DNA from: CAZADS01 sp964483985
GTDB taxonomy: Bacteria > Pseudomonadota > Alphaproteobacteria > Thalassobaculales > Thalassobaculaceae
Assembly: GCA_964483985.1 (NCBI GenBank)
Contig: CAZADS010000106.1
Span: 1-34,129 of the forward strand
Reading direction: 5' to 3'
Length of the DNA: 34,129 nucleotides
Positions 16,779 to 25,356 of this stretch are shown here, in pieces (position 1 is the stretch's first letter; each line of letters starts with the position of its first letter). The position numbers and the translations under genes were made by a program. The notes below the pieces were generated by a model. It saw only the letters and a list, made by a program, of their open reading frames with translations. It did not search any database and was not told where the DNA came from.

Positions 16779-17753
16779 TTAGCTATTTTTCTTAAATCCC
16801 AGGTGTTTTATTCCTCGGTTTTCGGCCAGTGTGATTTGTTTATGTCGTTCTCGAAATCGTTCCAATTGAGATTTCGAGTTTTTATCAAAGCAGTGCGGAC
16901 AGGCAACGCCCGGTTCATACTGATGAGAACCCATGTCATTTTCTGAAAGCGGTGTCCTACAGCCAAAACATAACTGCAGTTTTCCTAATTTAAGGCCGTG
17001 AGTCACCGATACTCGTTGGTCAAATACGAAGCATTCGCCTTTCCATTCGCTGTCTTCGATTGGAGTGCTTTCTAAATATCCCAATATTCCTCCTTCTAAA
17101 TGAAACGCGTTCTCGTAACCGTTAGAGATTAGAAGGGATGTGGCCTTTTCACAACGAATGCCACCTGTACAAAACATCGCTATATTTTTGGGCTGATTGT
17201 TTGGTGGCAGCGACCTTAAATGATTTTCTAACCAGTGTGGAAATTCACGAAACGAATTGGTGTTGGGGTTTAGGGCGTTTTTGAAAGACCCAATGGCAAT
17301 TTCATAGTTATTGCGGACATCAATTATTAATGTGTCTGGATCATTCAACATTTCATTCCAGTTAGATGGGTTAACATATTTCCCGATTAAATTTTCTTGA
17401 CTAGTAAGTATTTTACCCATCGAAATTATTTCCTTTTTTAAGCGGATTTTCATTCGATAAAAGGGTGAGTTTTTTGCGCTACTAAATTTTGGATTCACAC
17501 CGCAAATTCGTTCGTCGCGATATAGCCAAATTAAAACGTTTTTTACGTTCTCTGGAGATCCGGAAATCGTGCCGTTTAATCCCTCGTTGGCTAGCAATAT
17601 CGTCCCTAGTATATTTTCTTTAGAGCATAACTTTTCTAATTCCATTTTAATAATTTCAGTTTTTTTTAACCAAATGAATTTGTAAAATGAGGCAATTAAC
17701 TGAGAATGCTCGGTTGGTAGACTCGGAATTAAGTGCGCTTGGCATTCTTCCAT
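16779..17753 (-). CDS. trhO: tRNA uridine(34) hydroxylase TrhO, rhodanese-domain
   Basis: A 324-residue cytoplasmic protein recognised as TrhO (formerly YceA). It uses O2 to form 5-hydroxyuridine at the wobble position of some tRNAs, the first step to cmo5U/mcmo5U. An N-terminal domain contains LANEGLNGTISG (54-65). The central rhodanese domain carries DVRNNYEIAIGSF (145-157) and the active loop CTGGIRCEK with Cys195 and Cys201. The C-terminal tail has a Cys cluster CFGC...CPHC of the type seen in this family. Length is close to normal (E. coli about 350). It is followed by a GST-like gene. This is a housekeeping-type gene amid catabolic genes. Identification is confident; a full alignment would confirm the ends. 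Confidence 0.93.
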   Translation of the reverse strand: MEECQAHLIPSLPTEHSQLIASFYKFIWLKKTEIIKMELEKLCSKENILGTILLANEGLNGTISGSPENVKNVLIWLYRDERICGVNPKFSSAKNSPFYRMKIRLKKEIISMGKILTSQENLIGKYVNPSNWNEMLNDPDTLIIDVRNNYEIAIGSFKNALNPNTNSFREFPHWLENHLRSLPPNNQPKNIAMFCTGGIRCEKATSLLISNGYENAFHLEGGILGYLESTPIEDSEWKGECFVFDQRVSVTHGLKLGKLQLCFGCRTPLSENDMGSHQYEPGVACPHCFDKNSKSQLERFRERHKQITLAENRGIKHLGFKKNS

Positions 17754-17862
17754 CTAAACTACCCAATAGCGATCTTATTGAGGTGAATTACGATATGATG
17801 AATGATACTATCCATTAAATGCATAAAATACCATATTGGTCTGATATTGTGGAAAATAAGAA

Positions 17863-19584
17863 ATGCACGATCTAGTAATACGTGGCTCGAAAGTGGTAGA
17901 TGGAACAGGGACTGCCGCATACTGGGGTGATATTGCCATTGAAAATGGCATTATCGTGCAAGTTGGAGGCAAGGCCGGACTTGCCAAAAGAGAAATTAAG
18001 GCGGAAGGGGCTTTAGTCTCCCCAGGGTGGATTGACGTACATACCCATTACGATGGCCAGGTAACTTGGGACCCGATAGTAGGCCCTTCAAGTTGGCACG
18101 GTGTCACTAGCATAGTGATGGGTAATTGTGGTGTTGGTTTTGCCCCAGTCAAACCATCTGATCACAATATGCTGATTGAATTTATGGAGGGTGTAGAAGA
18201 TATTCCGGGGGCTGCATTACATGAAGGCATCCCCTGGGGGTGGGAAACGTTTCCTGAGTTTTTAAACGTTCTGGAACAATTTCCACGAGCTATCGACGTT
18301 GCCACACAAATTCCACATAATCCTATTCGGGCTTATGTTATGGGGGAAGATGCTAGCACCGAACGAGAATCTACAGCGGAAGAGCGGGCTCAAATGGCGG
18401 CTCTCGTAGCGGAAGGCATGTCCGTTGGAGCTTTAGGTTTCACGTCTTCACGGACCAAATTTCATAGAACAGCATCAGGGGAACATGTCCCTAGCCATTT
18501 TGCGGACTTGGAAGAATTGAAAACGCTTGTTCGTTCTATGAAGCAATATGCCCGAGGAGTAATCGGACTTTTATGTGATTTCGATAAACCAGAAGAGGAT
18601 ATGGCTGGGTTGCGAGAATTGTCTATCGAATCTGGCCGCCCACTATATTATCTGTTGACACAGTTTGACGAATATCCGGAGAGGTGGCGGCAAGTTTTAG
18701 AATTATCCCGCCCCAGATCGGATGGCGCTGTAATTCGCCCTCAAGTTTGCGCCAGACCAGTAGGTTTTTTTCTGGGTTTGGAGTGTTCTTTCCACCCTTT
18801 TATTACCCGTTCAGCTTATCGAGAGATTCGTGATCTTCCAATTAACCAAAGAGTTATTAAAATGCGAGATGCTGATTTGAGAAATCGCATTATATCGGAA
18901 AAACGGCTGCACAAATCGAATTTAATGCAACAGATTACGAGTGCTTTTGATAAAATGTTTCGGCTAGGAGACCCCCCAAATTATGAGCCGTCACAAAGCG
19001 AAAGTATTCTTGAGATGGCTAAACGTGAAAATAGAGATCCAAGAGAAGTCGCATATGACATACTTCTTGAAAGAGAAGGGCGTGAACTTATTTTTCTCCC
19101 GTTCACAAATTATTCGGACGGGAATCACGATGTGATCCTAGAGATGTTGAGAGACGAACAATCACTATTTGGATTGGGTGATGGAGGCGCGCACTGCGGC
19201 CTTATCTGTGATGCTACAATCCCGACTTACTTGCTTACTCACTGGGTTCGTGATCGAAAAAGAGGCGAGCGGTTGCCATTAGAGTGGATCGTAAAACGGC
19301 AAACGCACGATAATGCAATTTTCTTTGGATTGCGAGATCGAGGGTTATTAGCACCAGGAATGAAGGCCGATTTAAACGTTTTTGATATGGAAACCTTGGC
19401 TCTACGACCGCCAAAAATTGTTTATGATTTGCCTGCAGGCGGTCGCCGGCTGGTGCAACAAGCGGCAGGTTATCTTGCCACAGTACAAACTGGTGAAATC
19501 ACTTTTGAGGAAGGTGACCATACTGGGAAGTTGCCTGGTAGGTTAATACGAGGGCTTCAGTCTCCAGCCTCCGGCCGTAAGTAA
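17863..19584 (+). CDS. D-aminoacylase-like amidohydrolase (first copy)
   Basis: A 573-residue metal-dependent amidohydrolase related to N-acyl-D-amino-acid deacylases. The metal site motif DVHTHYDGQ places His60 and His62. GNCG with Cys89 matches the unusual Cys ligand of D-aminoacylase. LGDGGAHCG with Asp440 and His444 is the catalytic Asp region. ADLNVFD near the C-terminus closes the beta-sandwich. It is longer than typical D-aminoacylase (about 480-500) because of inserts around residues 300-380. The start codon follows TGGAAAATAAGAA. It is divergent from trhO with 109 bases between. A paralogue with the same start MHDLVI and 564 residues lies at 30939. Substrates may be N-acyl amino acids or a cyclic amide; unproven. 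Confidence 0.88.
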   Translation: MHDLVIRGSKVVDGTGTAAYWGDIAIENGIIVQVGGKAGLAKREIKAEGALVSPGWIDVHTHYDGQVTWDPIVGPSSWHGVTSIVMGNCGVGFAPVKPSDHNMLIEFMEGVEDIPGAALHEGIPWGWETFPEFLNVLEQFPRAIDVATQIPHNPIRAYVMGEDASTERESTAEERAQMAALVAEGMSVGALGFTSSRTKFHRTASGEHVPSHFADLEELKTLVRSMKQYARGVIGLLCDFDKPEEDMAGLRELSIESGRPLYYLLTQFDEYPERWRQVLELSRPRSDGAVIRPQVCARPVGFFLGLECSFHPFITRSAYREIRDLPINQRVIKMRDADLRNRIISEKRLHKSNLMQQITSAFDKMFRLGDPPNYEPSQSESILEMAKRENRDPREVAYDILLEREGRELIFLPFTNYSDGNHDVILEMLRDEQSLFGLGDGGAHCGLICDATIPTYLLTHWVRDRKRGERLPLEWIVKRQTHDNAIFFGLRDRGLLAPGMKADLNVFDMETLALRPPKIVYDLPAGGRRLVQQAAGYLATVQTGEITFEEGDHTGKLPGRLIRGLQSPASGRK

Positions 19585-19707
19585 TTTTTTACGGGATTAG
19601 AATTAGAAATTACGTCTAGCAGTTTTTTTTAGTGTGGTTTTGAATCAAAAAATTGGGACTAATCCTCGAATATCTTTTTCACGGAAACCCGCCAAATTTT
19701 AAAGAAT

Positions 19708-20415
19708 TTAAACGGAAAATTTTAATACTTTCTTTAAAGGTGTCATATTGATCTCGTCGATTACTGTCCCAGATCGGGTTGCGAGTACATTTAGGATAAT
19801 ATTAGCAATATCGTCGGCTTCTATTGCGTTTGACGGATCGTCTCCTGGAGAGAAGTTCAATTTTTGAAAAAAAGGAGTTCTTACGGCTCCTGGGTTTATT
19901 AAGGTGACGCGCACACCTTTATTGGAGGTCTCTTGCCGGATGGCTTGACAAAAGCCGCGTAGACCAAATTTCGCGGCGCAGTATAGGCTTCCTTTCTGAG
20001 ACCCCAAAAGTCCGGCTTCTGAACCAATAAACACAATGTCCCCCGTGTTTTGCCTTTTGAATTGGGGGAGAAATGCGCGTGTGACAATCATATGCGATAT
20101 TAGGTTCACACTGATGTAGGAGTGTATTTGCTCTGCTGAAAAATTTTCCAATGGCCCAAATTCACCAAAACCGGCGCTGCTTATAAGTCCGTTGAGTTTT
20201 GGGTGTGCCGCTCTAATTTTAGATAAGGTATCTGGCAATGTTTTAAGATCAGAAAGATTTACGTTGTACCTTGTGTAGTTACTTTGTTTGGGGCGAAATT
20301 TTTCGTGGTTTCTTGCTATGCCTACGACGTGAGCATCATTTTCGAGCAGGCGTTGACAGATTGCTTGTCCAATCCCGCTTGAACTGCCAGTGACTAATAT
20401 ATGCCGATCCTGCAT
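19708..20415 (-). CDS. SDR, last gene of the glycosyltransferase/radical SAM operon
   Basis: A 235-residue classical SDR with TGSSSGIG at 9-16, SSAG at 79-82, catalytic Ser132, and YCAAK giving Tyr145 and Lys149. It contains INPGAVRTPFF and a short C-terminus ending TPLKKVLKFSV, without the usual VDGG segment. The start codon overlaps the stop of the radical SAM gene by one base (TAATG), so the two are translationally coupled. Its role is presumably redox of a sugar, nucleoside or other product of the upstream enzymes, but that is inference from position. The 123 bases to the convergent amidohydrolase contain T-runs but no clear hairpin. Confidence 0.9.
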   Translation of the reverse strand: MQDRHILVTGSSSGIGQAICQRLLENDAHVVGIARNHEKFRPKQSNYTRYNVNLSDLKTLPDTLSKIRAAHPKLNGLISSAGFGEFGPLENFSAEQIHSYISVNLISHMIVTRAFLPQFKRQNTGDIVFIGSEAGLLGSQKGSLYCAAKFGLRGFCQAIRQETSNKGVRVTLINPGAVRTPFFQKLNFSPGDDPSNAIEADDIANIILNVLATRSGTVIDEINMTPLKKVLKFSV

Positions 20416-21434
20416 TAATTTTCCGATCTAGAATATTGGGCCTCTGGAGTACATTCAAAAATGATATTGTCGGTGCCATAGCACTCGAAAATTTTGCGAA
20501 TATAATCTGACATTTCGCTTTCTATCTCCGTTGTATACGCCACTATGTCTTTCCTTTGCACTAAAGGTCCGCCAAAAAGCTTATCAGTTGGATGTAAATT
20601 AAAAATATTTTTGAACATTGACTTGGGAAATCTGAGAGGCCCGTAGCTTATGGAGTGGATCGATTTGGAAGGGATTGATTTAAATAGTTCTTTTATAAGG
20701 TCTCCATAAAGGGTTTTCCAGCCTTTGCCATGGATCAGAGGGTCTAGCCTAAAGCCAATTTTCCATCCTTTGTTAGCTAACGATTTCATTGCATCTATCC
20801 GCCTCCTGACCGCTGGAGCCTTGTTGTCTAATGCTTTAGACATTAATTCCGGCATTAGACTGTACGCTACGACACAGTTCTCGATCGGATGTATTGAATT
20901 AAGTGGTTCAATTTGAGTGCTCTTAGTCCTAAGTTCAAGTAGTGCAGTGGGATGGTTTTGAAAAGTCGGTAGGATATAGCTAACGAACCCTGTGACCTTT
21001 TCAAATGCTAATGAATCACAGTCATACCCCGAAAAAAAGGTAATTCCGCTGCTTGGATTGGTCTCAATTAAATCAATGATTCTATTACTAAAATTTTCAA
21101 AATTTACGAATAATACATAATTGGCTGAAGAATACATGCCTTGAAGAAAGCAATATCGACAGTCGTAGATACAGTTATACATGTGAGAAAAATAATAATT
21201 GTTTTGAGAGCCAATGCCGAAATTGTTTGGTGTAGGCAATACAAGTGACCCATGTTTTTTTGCCAAAATCAGTGCTGGGTTACTTTTTTGTAAACGAAAA
21301 TTTTGATTTCGTTTATTAAATAATTCTCCATATCTTCCAATTGGAAGATGCCGAGCTTCCTTAAACTTTGAAAGTATAGCTTGTGTTCTTGGATGGTCTT
21401 TTACATCTTCCTCAAAATATATTGTATCTATCAG
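20415..21434 (-). CDS. Spore photoproduct lyase family radical SAM protein (non-sporulating context)
   Basis: A 339-residue radical SAM enzyme. Numbering from the CTG start, the 4Fe-4S cluster motif is CIYDCRYC (Cys88, Cys92, Cys95; CX3CX2C), followed by FLQGMYSS and NYVLFVNFE, which match the layout after the cluster in spore photoproduct lyase (CxYCYLQ...VNxE). The N-terminus LIDTIYFEEDVKDHPRTQAI also fits that family. Spore photoproduct lyase repairs a thymine dimer, but homologues are found in bacteria without spores, where their role is unknown to me. No ATG lies at the 5' end: the best start is CTG 21434-21432, overlapping the TGA of the upstream gene, with GGGAG five bases before. A TTG at 21461 is possible too. 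It is coupled at both ends to neighbours. Confidence 0.85.
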   Translation of the reverse strand: MIDTIYFEEDVKDHPRTQAILSKFKEARHLPIGRYGELFNKRNQNFRLQKSNPALILAKKHGSLVLPTPNNFGIGSQNNYYFSHMYNCIYDCRYCFLQGMYSSANYVLFVNFENFSNRIIDLIETNPSSGITFFSGYDCDSLAFEKVTGFVSYILPTFQNHPTALLELRTKSTQIEPLNSIHPIENCVVAYSLMPELMSKALDNKAPAVRRRIDAMKSLANKGWKIGFRLDPLIHGKGWKTLYGDLIKELFKSIPSKSIHSISYGPLRFPKSMFKNIFNLHPTDKLFGGPLVQRKDIVAYTTEIESEMSDYIRKIFECYGTDNIIFECTPEAQYSRSEN

Positions 21435-22309
21435 ATTTTCTCCCAGTCGACCTGGTGGCAACTAAATTCCGAGGAAAGACTATTTATAACAGATTTCGAT
21501 TCGTTTAAATGTTTAACAAATTTAATAGGATCCCTATCGGAAAAAGTTGAAGACCAGCGTTTCAGTAAGTACTTTAATTGGTATTGTTGTGTGATAGTGA
21601 AATGCATTCTTTGGTTAATGATTTGATAAGCCGAAGGTATAAAAAGAGTTTCATACTCTTGCATGCTTAAATAACCACAAGCTGTTAATATATGTTCAAT
21701 CTTTTCTAAATTAAGCTCGATAAGTTGCTCAATTGATTTGGCGTTGAGCTCGTCCATATGGTTTTTTGGGCCATCCGAGACAATTTTGAATATCAGGACG
21801 AGTTCTTTTGTGCAGAATCTACTAGCTGTTTGGAAAAAAGAAAAACCTTCCATATCTAAAAGCTGTTCCTCTGGGTAATCGGTTGTGGGACGATCGACGG
21901 TTAAAAGAGCTGCTCGTAAGATATCACGGGACTTTATTACAAAAGGATAGGCGGTTTTCTTCATCGAATAACCCGTTACCTTATCTATTTGGTATAATGT
22001 TCCGATACCACTGCTAAGGTGTCCCGCTATGCCGATATTGATCCATATCGTCCAGGGTGGTGCTTGACTTTTTTGGTGGAGGTAAACGGTGGCTGCTGCT
22101 GCGTTAATCTGGCCCACGCCAGAGACTACCAGCCAATTATTCCTAGCATCATCTTTAAGGATTAAAAATGGACCATTTTCGTTTACCAATCTCATATTAT
22201 ACCGTTTGATAATTGGATTAGCCTCCGATTTAAGCGCTACTACCCATCGTGTCGCTAATATGTCGTTAAGGTCACAAATCTCACTGCAGTTAATTTTATT
22301 AGTCACCAA
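21431..22309 (-). CDS. Nucleoside phosphorylase/nucleosidase-like protein with C-terminal extension
   Basis: A 292-residue protein whose first two thirds follow the purine nucleoside phosphorylase / MTA-SAH nucleosidase fold. Strand and glycine motif VVSGVGQINAAAA lies at 61-73, NIGIAGH at 91-97, DMEG at 152-155 (the ribose-binding Met-Glu), and KIVSDG with Asp179 at the base-binding position. The last 90 residues (after LNAKSIEQ) are helical and basic, without a fold I recognise. Such enzymes split an N-glycosidic bond of a nucleoside. The start is GTG 22309, inside the end of the glycosyltransferase gene (11-base overlap), without a clear ribosome binding site. The stop TGA overlaps the CTG of the radical SAM gene. 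It may act on a nucleoside-type intermediate of the operon; inference. Confidence 0.8.
   Translation of the reverse strand: MVTNKINCSEICDLNDILATRWVVALKSEANPIIKRYNMRLVNENGPFLILKDDARNNWLVVSGVGQINAAAATVYLHQKSQAPPWTIWINIGIAGHLSSGIGTLYQIDKVTGYSMKKTAYPFVIKSRDILRAALLTVDRPTTDYPEEQLLDMEGFSFFQTASRFCTKELVLIFKIVSDGPKNHMDELNAKSIEQLIELNLEKIEHILTACGYLSMQEYETLFIPSAYQIINQRMHFTITQQYQLKYLLKRWSSTFSDRDPIKFVKHLNESKSVINSLSSEFSCHQVDWEKI
21440..21444 (-). promoter_or_regulatory. Ribosome binding site that supports a CTG start
   Basis: On the minus strand GGGAG is followed by AAAAT and then CTGA, where CTG is the proposed start of the radical SAM gene and TGA the stop of the nucleoside-phosphorylase-like gene. Spacing of five bases is right for initiation, and the CTGA overlap copies the common ATGA coupling arrangement. 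Confidence 0.55.
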
Positions 22310-23162
22310 AATTTGCCCAGTAATTAAGTTTTTCGGAATACTTTTTAGTTAGCTCTTGGTTTTCTCGTTTCACAGCTCCATTGACTACGATATTTAATTT
22401 TTTGAGAAGCATTTGTTTTGTTTCCGTAATTTGCTTTTTTGTGAGCGTCGATGTGGTTATGATTTTTTCCAGTGACTGAATTCGAAAACGATCCATTGCC
22501 CAGAATCGTTTAGATAATTGATCCGGATGTCCTCCATGTTTAATAGTAAGAGGCTGCTTGATATACAGAACAGACTCCTGAGCAGTAACTCGAAGCCACA
22601 AATCATAATCCTCACAGACAGGAAGGCTTTGATCAAAATAACCGATATCGTCAAATAACTCGCGTTTTAATAAAACACTACTAGGAGATATACAACATAA
22701 TGAAAGGCAGTGCTCAAATATGTACCCCCCTCGTTTTTGGTGTTTCTTCAATTGATTTATATGCTTACCATTACGATACCAAATCTCATTAGTGTGAATA
22801 AGCCTGTATGATTGGTTAGACTCTCTATACGCTTGGATCTGCGTTTCCAGTTTGGGGGGAAGCCAAATATCATCGGAGTCTAGCAATGCTATCCAATTAC
22901 TTGAAGCTCTTTTGATTCCTGTATTCCGGGCAGCACTTACGCCAGGTGTTTTCTCAGACATATAGATCACATCTGGGTATTGCTCGGTGATTAAATTTTT
23001 AGTGTCGTCGGTCGAGTTATTATCGACGACTATAATTTCGTTCGGCTTCAATGATTGGGCTAGCACACTTTCGAGTGCTCTCGGTAATGTATGACTTCGA
23101 TTGAACGTTGGTATAATAACAGAAATCAATTCGTCAGAGGAGATGGGTAGGAGAGGAAGCAT
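22299..23162 (-). CDS. Family 2 glycosyltransferase
   Basis: A 287-residue GT-A fold glycosyltransferase of family GT2, cytoplasmic, using a nucleotide-sugar donor. ISVIIPTFNRSHTL starts the nucleotide-binding half, VVDNNSTDDT follows, and the metal-binding DxD is LLDSDD (Asp95-Asp97-Asp98). The acceptor-side catalytic region is PVCEDYDLWLR with Glu184 and Asp185. KKHQKRGGYIFEHCLSLCCI and SPSSVLLKR (about 139-167) are a distinctive middle section, and KHGGHPDQLS follows. No membrane segment is seen. It is the first gene of an overlapping four-gene unit. The ATG has no evident Shine-Dalgarno, and a TTATAG element lies four bases upstream, so the true leader is uncertain. Acceptor unknown. Confidence 0.9.
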   Translation of the reverse strand: MLPLLPISSDELISVIIPTFNRSHTLPRALESVLAQSLKPNEIIVVDNNSTDDTKNLITEQYPDVIYMSEKTPGVSAARNTGIKRASSNWIALLDSDDIWLPPKLETQIQAYRESNQSYRLIHTNEIWYRNGKHINQLKKHQKRGGYIFEHCLSLCCISPSSVLLKRELFDDIGYFDQSLPVCEDYDLWLRVTAQESVLYIKQPLTIKHGGHPDQLSKRFWAMDRFRIQSLEKIITTSTLTKKQITETKQMLLKKLNIVVNGAVKRENQELTKKYSEKLNYWANFGD

Positions 23163-23310
23163 GCTGCTATAATTGCACGGTCGCCTTTATGTCTAAAGAC
23201 AATTATATTAGCGTCTGATTATACTAGCGAAACTTACAAATTTTTGAATATCTAGTACAAATATACATCGATAATTTTTGTATGAGGACGTCTTATGGAG
23301 ACTGACTTTG

Positions 23311-24267
23311 GTGCGATTGGCTATAATTAATGACTATCGAAATCAAGCAATGGGGGCCGCTGACTGGTCACGTTTGTCGGATGAAATTCAAATTGATGTT
23401 TTCAATGATATTTTGAGCGACCCTAAACAAGCGGCAGCTCGATTGCAGCCATATGAAATTATCGTGGCAGCACGGGAGGAGACCGAGTTTGATAAGTTGT
23501 TAGTAGATAAATTGACCAAGCTGAAATTGCTGATAGTGCATGGAATGCAAAATGCGGCTCTAGATTTGGAAGCGCTGGCGGAAAATGGTGTTACTGTTTG
23601 TGGCACGAGATACGGATTTTCAAATAGCACAGTAGAGCTTTCTTGGGCTCTAATATTGGGTCTTGCCAAACGTATTAGCCAAGAAGATGCAGCTATTAGA
23701 AATGGGAGCTGGGGTGACGGTTTGTCTTTTGGACTTACTGGGAAAACACTTGGTGTCCTTGGACTTGGAAAATTAGGAACTGGCGTTGCACGAGTTGGTT
23801 TAGCCTTGGATATGAACGTGATAGCATGGAGCACAAATCTTCAGAAAGACAGATGCGCGAGTCTTGGGGTTCGTAAAGTAGAAAAAACGGAACTATTTCG
23901 TGAGTCTGATATTCTCTCAATCCATCTTGTTTTAAGTGAACGCACTCGTGGTCTTGTTTCCGCTCGAGAAATAGGTTTAATGAAAAGCTCAGCCTATTTA
24001 ATTAATACCTCACGTGGTCCAATTGTTGATGAATTGGCTCTAATACAGGCCCTGGAGAGTAAAAAAATAGCCGGTGCGGGCTTGGATGTCTTTAATCAAG
24101 AACCTCTACCAAAGGAACATGCTTTTCGCGGATTAGAAAATGTTTTGGCCACGTCTCATATCGGTGGCCGGACCCGCGAAAATTTTATTGCGCGTTACTC
24201 TGATTGTTTTGACAATGTCCTCTCTTGGTTGAACGGAAGCCCATTAAGGGTGATAAAATCTAATTAA
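23311..24267 (+). CDS. D-isomer-specific 2-hydroxyacid dehydrogenase
   Basis: A 319-residue NAD(P)-dependent dehydrogenase that interconverts a D-2-hydroxy acid and a 2-keto acid. Numbering from GTG 23311, the Rossmann motif is GLGKLG at 151-156. The catalytic set is Arg235 (NTSRGPIVDE), Glu264 (NQEPLP) and His283 (TSHIGG), all present. The frame is open upstream to TTG 23278, but RLAIINDY is the natural first strand and GGAG at 23297-23300 lies ten bases before GTG 23311. It is divergent from the glycosyltransferase operon and precedes the second TauD-like gene by 122 bases. Together with the FMN oxidase at 10119, both enantiomers of 2-hydroxy acids could be handled. Substrate unknown. Confidence 0.9.
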   Translation: MRLAIINDYRNQAMGAADWSRLSDEIQIDVFNDILSDPKQAAARLQPYEIIVAAREETEFDKLLVDKLTKLKLLIVHGMQNAALDLEALAENGVTVCGTRYGFSNSTVELSWALILGLAKRISQEDAAIRNGSWGDGLSFGLTGKTLGVLGLGKLGTGVARVGLALDMNVIAWSTNLQKDRCASLGVRKVEKTELFRESDILSIHLVLSERTRGLVSAREIGLMKSSAYLINTSRGPIVDELALIQALESKKIAGAGLDVFNQEPLPKEHAFRGLENVLATSHIGGRTRENFIARYSDCFDNVLSWLNGSPLRVIKSN

Positions 24268-24289
24268 AATATCCTATATCATTTTTGGT

Positions 24290-24301
24290 GAGTTTAAACT
24301 C
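24290..24301. repeat. Perfect 12-base palindrome
   Basis: GAGTTTAAACTC is a full palindrome without a loop, 23 bases after the dehydrogenase stop and about 90 bases before the next start. It could be an operator for a dimeric regulator; as a terminator it would be poor because there is no loop or T-tract. Confidence 0.3.
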
Positions 24302-24389
24302 CCTGAAAATTTCCTAAATAATTGTTGACGCAAGTATCCTAGATTGATGTAAATGACGAAGAAAGAAACAAAACTGGAGCTGTTCGTCG

Positions 24390-25262
24390 ATGGTAGTTAG
24401 TGTCCAGCCTATTGACGGTGGTTTTGCCAGAGAAGCCATCGACATCCGACTTTGGGAACCTATTTCGTGTAAGACTAAAACGGCGTTGCGAAAGGCATAT
24501 CGAGATCATCCTCTGCTTGTTTTTAGACGTCAATCACTTGAAGAGACAGAGCTTGTTCAATTTGCCAAACTTCTTGGAACTCCTGTGCAATATGAAGAAA
24601 CAAAATGGCAGGGCCGCTGTCCGGAAATTGTTTATCTTTCTAATATGAGACGTTCGAATGGTAATATGATAGGAGGATTAGCTAATCAGGAACTGACTTG
24701 GCATACCGACCAGTCATGGAAGCCGAAACCTATTACTGGCAATCTGATTTATGCCATTGTGGTGCCCTCTTCCGGAGGTAAAACGAGTTGGGCAGACTTA
24801 TATGGGGCATACGAGGCTTTACCAAAAGATCTGCGTAAAATCGTAGATGAGGGAGTTGGCACTTTTAGCTATGCGAGTAGAGCGCGGCATAACGCATACA
24901 AGGGCGATAATGTTTCAAGAGATGAAAGGGTCAGTTCAACACCTGACGTGAAACATCGCTTGGTCAATATTCACCCTGTAACTGGGCGACGGGCGTTATA
25001 CATTGATCCGGACACGGTTATCAAGATTGACGGGATACCGGATCATGAGGCGATAGATATCTTAGATAGTCTACTAGTGATTGCAACCAGGAAGGAAAAT
25101 ATTTATCAGCACGATTGGCATATGGGTGACCTCGTCTTATGGGATAATGCATGCTTGTTACACCGTCGTGATTCTTTTCCCAGCAAAGACAATAGGATGG
25201 TGTTACGTATGATGCTAGGTTTGCCCACAGAAACACATATTGCTCCGTTAGAAATAGTTTGA
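24390..25262 (+). CDS. TauD/TfdA-family Fe(II)/2-oxoglutarate dioxygenase (second copy)
   Basis: A 290-residue TauD/TfdA-family oxygenase. Iron ligands are His105 and Asp107 in LTWHTDQSW and distal His258 in ACLLHRRD. Arg273 (MVLRMMLG) fits the 2-oxoglutarate clamp. VSSTPDVKHRLVNIHPVTGR is the usual loop before the second half of the jelly roll. It is divergent from the copy at 6945, which has a different N-terminus and a different loop after the first metal motif, so the two probably have different substrates. GGAG lies about ten bases before ATG 24390. It precedes a molybdenum hydroxylase subunit gene by 94 bases. Confidence 0.9.
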   Translation: MVVSVQPIDGGFAREAIDIRLWEPISCKTKTALRKAYRDHPLLVFRRQSLEETELVQFAKLLGTPVQYEETKWQGRCPEIVYLSNMRRSNGNMIGGLANQELTWHTDQSWKPKPITGNLIYAIVVPSSGGKTSWADLYGAYEALPKDLRKIVDEGVGTFSYASRARHNAYKGDNVSRDERVSSTPDVKHRLVNIHPVTGRRALYIDPDTVIKIDGIPDHEAIDILDSLLVIATRKENIYQHDWHMGDLVLWDNACLLHRRDSFPSKDNRMVLRMMLGLPTETHIAPLEIV

Positions 25263-25356
25263 ATTTTGACCTCTATAGCTTTTATTAATTTCCGCCAATA
25301 TGATGGAACTGTAGCCTTGTCCCTCTTATTCAGAACCTTATACTTTTGAATGTGGT

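Noticed and set aside
20415..22309. Hopanoid (HpnH/HpnG) or futalosine menaquinone genes
   Set aside because: The radical SAM protein has the spore photoproduct lyase layout, not that of HpnH, MqnC or MqnE, and no other hopanoid or menaquinone gene is present.
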